Shown here: positions 60,301-64,000 of the stretch, piece after piece
Position numbering within the stretch: position 1 is the first letter of the stretch
Layout: each line of letters starts with the position of its first letter
Source of the DNA: Onchocerca volvulus
Lineage: Eukaryota; Nematoda; Chromadorea; Rhabditida; Onchocercidae
Reading direction: 5' to 3'
Length of the DNA stretch: 64,000 bases
Assembly (NCBI GenBank): GCA_000499405.2
Contig: HG738138.1
Coordinates: 18,577,753-18,641,752, forward strand
Notes under the pieces: model-generated
The model's database searches: none
The model's input: the letters and a program-made list of their open reading frames with translations, nothing else
What the model was told of the DNA's origin: nothing
Program-made: the position numbers and the translations under genes

Positions 60301-63003
60301 AATAAGTACTAAAACAATATCTAAGTTCTACCGAAAATTTGAAAAAATAATCCGTTTAAGTTTTCTAAGTCTTAGAGAATCTACCATTTTAGAAAAAAAA
60401 TTGTTTCAGTTATTCGATCCTGCGAGAGAAAATTCTTTGCTGCGAACAATGCAATGTCAAATAAGTCGTGTGGGATGTTTAGCTTGGCGTCAGCATGTAC
60501 TTTCTGCGTGAATTTTGTCATAATTTTCCTTTTTTTCGACAAATTTATGGTCTCTTTTAGAAAAACTTTAAAAGGAAAGATAATTTGTGACGATCATAAA
60601 TAATGTAGATCATTTTAATTTTGAATGGACTTAAGATAAAAGTCAGATGAGACTAAATATTACCAATATTTGCTAGACTTTTTGTGGAGACTTGATATGT
60701 AATTCCTAAAAATGATCATCTCATTTTTCTAAAACCTTCCTCAACTTTTTTATCTTTTGGAATATGAGCCTTAATGAAAGCAGTTCTTATGTATCTCATT
60801 TTTTATTCAAATCAAAATGTTGTAATTAAATTTCGCAAAATTAATTTTTTTTCTTTTTTCTAGTGGTTGTCGATCAGGGCGAATATACCATCATGATGTT
60901 CGTGTTCGAAATTTCCAAATTGGGTTTGTTTGATTTTTTCATTTAAACTAATAATAAGAAGGATTCTTTTATTCAGAAAAAGATGCCTTCAAATATATGT
61001 TGGGTTTTACATTCGATTTGCAGTTACTTGCTTGAGATTCAAAAAATGATTGTATGCATATGATATGTGCTAATTTCTCATTAGCATCGAGAACTGTATA
61101 TCCTTACTGACAATTATTAGTAGCAAGCAATAGAAGTTTTAAGTTGACACAATCTTGCATTAAGTCAATGAATAACTTTTACGAATCATAAATTATGAAA
61201 ATTATTTCTTGGCGATCAAATGATGATCGAGTAAAAGGTTTGACAACGTGACGTGTTGCTGCCATATCATGTGATAAGTATCTTAATGATCGTACTTATT
61301 ACTTGGTTTGTACAGAAAATAATGCATTATGATAAGTTGTTTGGTGTAAAAGGTAAACTAGACGATACATAATAATGCGAATATTCTGCGTTGTTTATCA
61401 TGCGTTTCTGCATATTTGTTATGTACAAATCAAATTTTGATGTGTCGCAGTAATGGGCAAACGTACGTTGATTGATTACAAAGTTTTCAAGCTGATGATC
61501 GCGAATAACATATTCAAAATTTTTATACCTAGAATGCTTCTGATTCAACTTTTTGTTTGATAAAATGGAATATTATAATAGCTGGATTTGCAAGATTATT
61601 TCCAGAAAACTATATACAGTCGTAGTAGTTTATAATACGTTATCATTGGAATGTTGATCATGGTGGGAATTTCCTGTTCATAAAAATTATTTAGTTATGT
61701 TGTTTAAATCTTTTTGCCCCTTAGATAGTAATACACAGACAGAACAATTTTGTTAAAACATGTATTTATATTTAATGAATTGTTTTGTTTCATAGGATTT
61801 AAATTTGCAGAATGTTCCCGGGGCATGGACAGGAGGTTTGTGGCCTTGTGTGGAGTAGTGATGGTCACTATCTTGCAAGTGGCGGAGGTGATAATCTGGT
61901 TAAAATTTGGGAGCCTTCAATGTTGCCAGTTGAAGATCCCGTACGATTTTTAATTGTTTTAATATTTTAAAATACTTTGTTTTCATTAGATAACTTTCCA
62001 GTAATTCGTTAACGGATTATTGTCTTAGAGAATTTTACTAGTTGTCTTTTAAAATGGACAGCACTGAGAGCTGATTAAAAAAGTCGATATATTAATATGG
62101 ATATCAAACGTGACTACGTTAATATTGATTTACCCATCTGATTATACACGTTATACCCAGACCAACTGATTCACTGTTGTGATTATTATCAGAGATTGGT
62201 CATTGGTTTCACTAGTATTTTTTCAGGAACCGCTGTATAGTTTCAGCGATCATCTTGCATCAGTAAAAGCGATTGCATTTAATCCTCATCAAGCGCATTC
62301 ACTCGCAACTGGTGGTGGTACTGTCGATCGAACGATTAAATTTTGGAATCTTGCCAGTGGAACACTATGTCACAGTCAGGATACTGACAGTCAGGTGCAT
62401 ATAACTTTTAGATATGTAATAGAATCTAGGAACTCCATGCGTATCATAAGATCTGTGAACTTCGTGATTACCAAATTTGTTTGTATTTTCAGGTAAATGC
62501 GTTGGCGTTTACATCGAATTATAAAGAGTTAATTAGTGGTCATGGATATCCAGGTAACGATTTGAGAATATGGAAATATCCATCGATGAATTGTCTCAAG
62601 GTATTGTCTCAAAGATCCTTAATAGTTGTTTACACTTCATAACTTATTGTTATTTTTATTTGTTGCTTATCAATGATGAATCGGCCAATGCGCATTCAGT
62701 TCAATGAATTATTAGCTTTTGAGTCGAAGTTCTTCTGGATTATGAAGTTAGGACATGATGGGACTTAAGAACATATTTTACTACTATGTAATAATTTTTA
62801 ATTTTTTAGTCAGAAAGATTTTTCAGGTATTGACTGGACATACTGAGCGCATCTTGGGCTTGACAATTTCCCCATGTGGGCAATATGTTATGAGTGCATC
62901 TAGTGATGAAAGTCTTCGTCTTTGGTGGTGTTTCAAAGTTGATAAAAGTGCTAAACAAAAATCGGCAACGAAAAATTCCCGTTTAGTTCAATCTGTCCGT
63001 TAG
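57375..63003 (+). CDS. fzy-1: CDC20/Fizzy WD40 activator of the APC/C, 12 exons
   Basis: CDC20 recruits substrates such as securin and cyclin B to the anaphase-promoting complex and is held by Mad2/BubR1 at the spindle checkpoint. Exons: 57375-57469, 57867-58074, 58663-58747, 58933-59151, 59586-59680, 59978-60082, 60410-60507, 60864-60923, 61811-61940, 62227-62394, 62493-62600, 62827-63003; all phases agree, 515 residues (human 499). Seen: KEN box at 32-34 split by intron 1, C-box DRFIPNR at 77-83, Mad2-binding KVLY at 164-167, GLRYIPNSPERILDAPNF leading into a seven-bladed WD40 propeller (for example AGCRSGRIYHHDVRVR, GQEVCGLVWSSDGHYLASGG, LATGGGTVDRTIKFWNL, ELISGHGYPGNDLRIWKYP, GHTERILGLTISPCG), and a C-terminal VR in place of the usual IR tail. 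CDC20 is favoured over CDH1/FZR1 by KVLY and the RYIP-PERILDAP region. Confidence 0.95.
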
Positions 63004-64000
63004 GATAGTTTATGAACCAGTTACTGAAAGAAGCTTTACTCGAACATTATTTATTCATTGTCAAGTTTATTTTCAAATTTTTTCTAATTATTATAATCCG
63101 CACAAACACGATTTCTGATCATTTTGGTTGGTAAACTTCACAATTTTACTATATTGGACAAAATGTTTGGAAAATTAAGTTCGTTTAATCGAAATCTTCG
63201 AACATCTTTTTTTTATTTTTGAATGAGTCTTTAAATTTATCTATTTTTTCTCCTTCCAAAAAATTTTCTACTTTTCTTTTTTGATAACAGTGAAGGAAAA
63301 ATTAAAGGCAAAAATGATGAATATTTTGGCATTTCTAATCGTGCTTAAATAAGAGCTTATTTATTTGACTATTTGGAATTAATTTTGATAAATCGAATAT
63401 GATATTAAAAAGACAAAAACGCTATCAAATTAACTGATAACATGAATTCGTTGGAATTATCGCGAAAAGGAGTGACAGTAAAATTTAGTGAGATCATTTA
63501 GTTTCGAAGATTACTCAGTTCTGTCTTATCATTTGTTTGCTTGTATTTAGCTCATTTTTGTTTCGTTTCGTTGTAATTTTCTTAGTTCGTAGTTCGTATT
63601 AACTATAAAATATAACACTGGTTGTAGCTTTATCTTTATTATTATCTTATTATGCTGTTTACCAAATTGCTCAGTAAACTAGACTTTTTTGTCTGAATTA
63701 TATATCATTATAATAGCTTATCTTTATGACTTGTTTTTCGTTAACATCTAAGCTTGCTATAAATTGTTTCTTTTTAAAATTAGAAAGCTGATTTCATCCC
63801 GTGATCCGCTTGCCCTATTTAAGTAATCGAAGCATTTAAATTGGCTACTTTCTTTCTAGTGTGTATTTAATAATATTATGTAACTACTAATCAAGCCAGA
63901 TAACAATTTCTTTAAATTTGTGTTGACCACAAGTTTTCAATTTTTACGAGACGAATAAAATGTACACAAGAATTATTGTTAAAAATAGCTGTTGAATATT
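63004..64000. other. Region downstream of fzy-1
   Basis: AT-rich with no supported exon. The first part must be the fzy-1 3' UTR. An AATAAA at 63954-63959 is far from the stop and may not be used. Confidence 0.5.

Overview
The window looks like nuclear DNA of a parasitic nematode, most likely a filarial worm (Onchocercidae). It is AT-rich, genes are split into many short exons with TTTTCAG-type acceptors and GTAAGT/GTATGT-type donors, and the encoded proteins are closest in form to nematode HIF-1, FUT-8 and CDC20/FZY-1. A small P-loop fragment resembling bacterial MnmE, lying in an intron, fits a host that carries or carried Wolbachia. Species cannot be fixed from the sequence alone.

Layout. 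1-16704: long gene-poor stretch with only a few weak minus-strand exon candidates. 16705-27387 (+): hif-1, 14 exons, 774 codons, bHLH-PAS hypoxia factor. 29640-34153 (+): THUMP-domain tRNA guanine-N2 methyltransferase (THUMPD3 type), 8 exons, with a foldback repeat in one intron. About 38090-40703 (+): decayed Helitron with a Pif1-like helicase pseudogene and an intact 3' hairpin/CTAG terminus. 41900-47317 (+): fut-8, alpha-1,6-fucosyltransferase, 11 exons, 584 codons. 50119-51719 (-): a 120-residue secreted, probably GPI-anchored Ly6/three-finger-like protein in 3 exons too short to show as long ORFs. 52999-55907 (+): Utp12-domain nucleolar protein, 9 exons, 360 codons, with no WD40 part. 57375-63003 (+): fzy-1/CDC20, 12 exons, 515 codons, WD40 activator of the APC/C.

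The genes are not an operon: spacings are about 1.5-7.7 kb and the functions are unrelated (oxygen sensing, tRNA modification, N-glycan core fucosylation, ribosome assembly, mitosis). All exon models here were joined by hand from splice signals, reading phase and remembered family features; every junction listed keeps the frame, but no alignment or transcript data were available.
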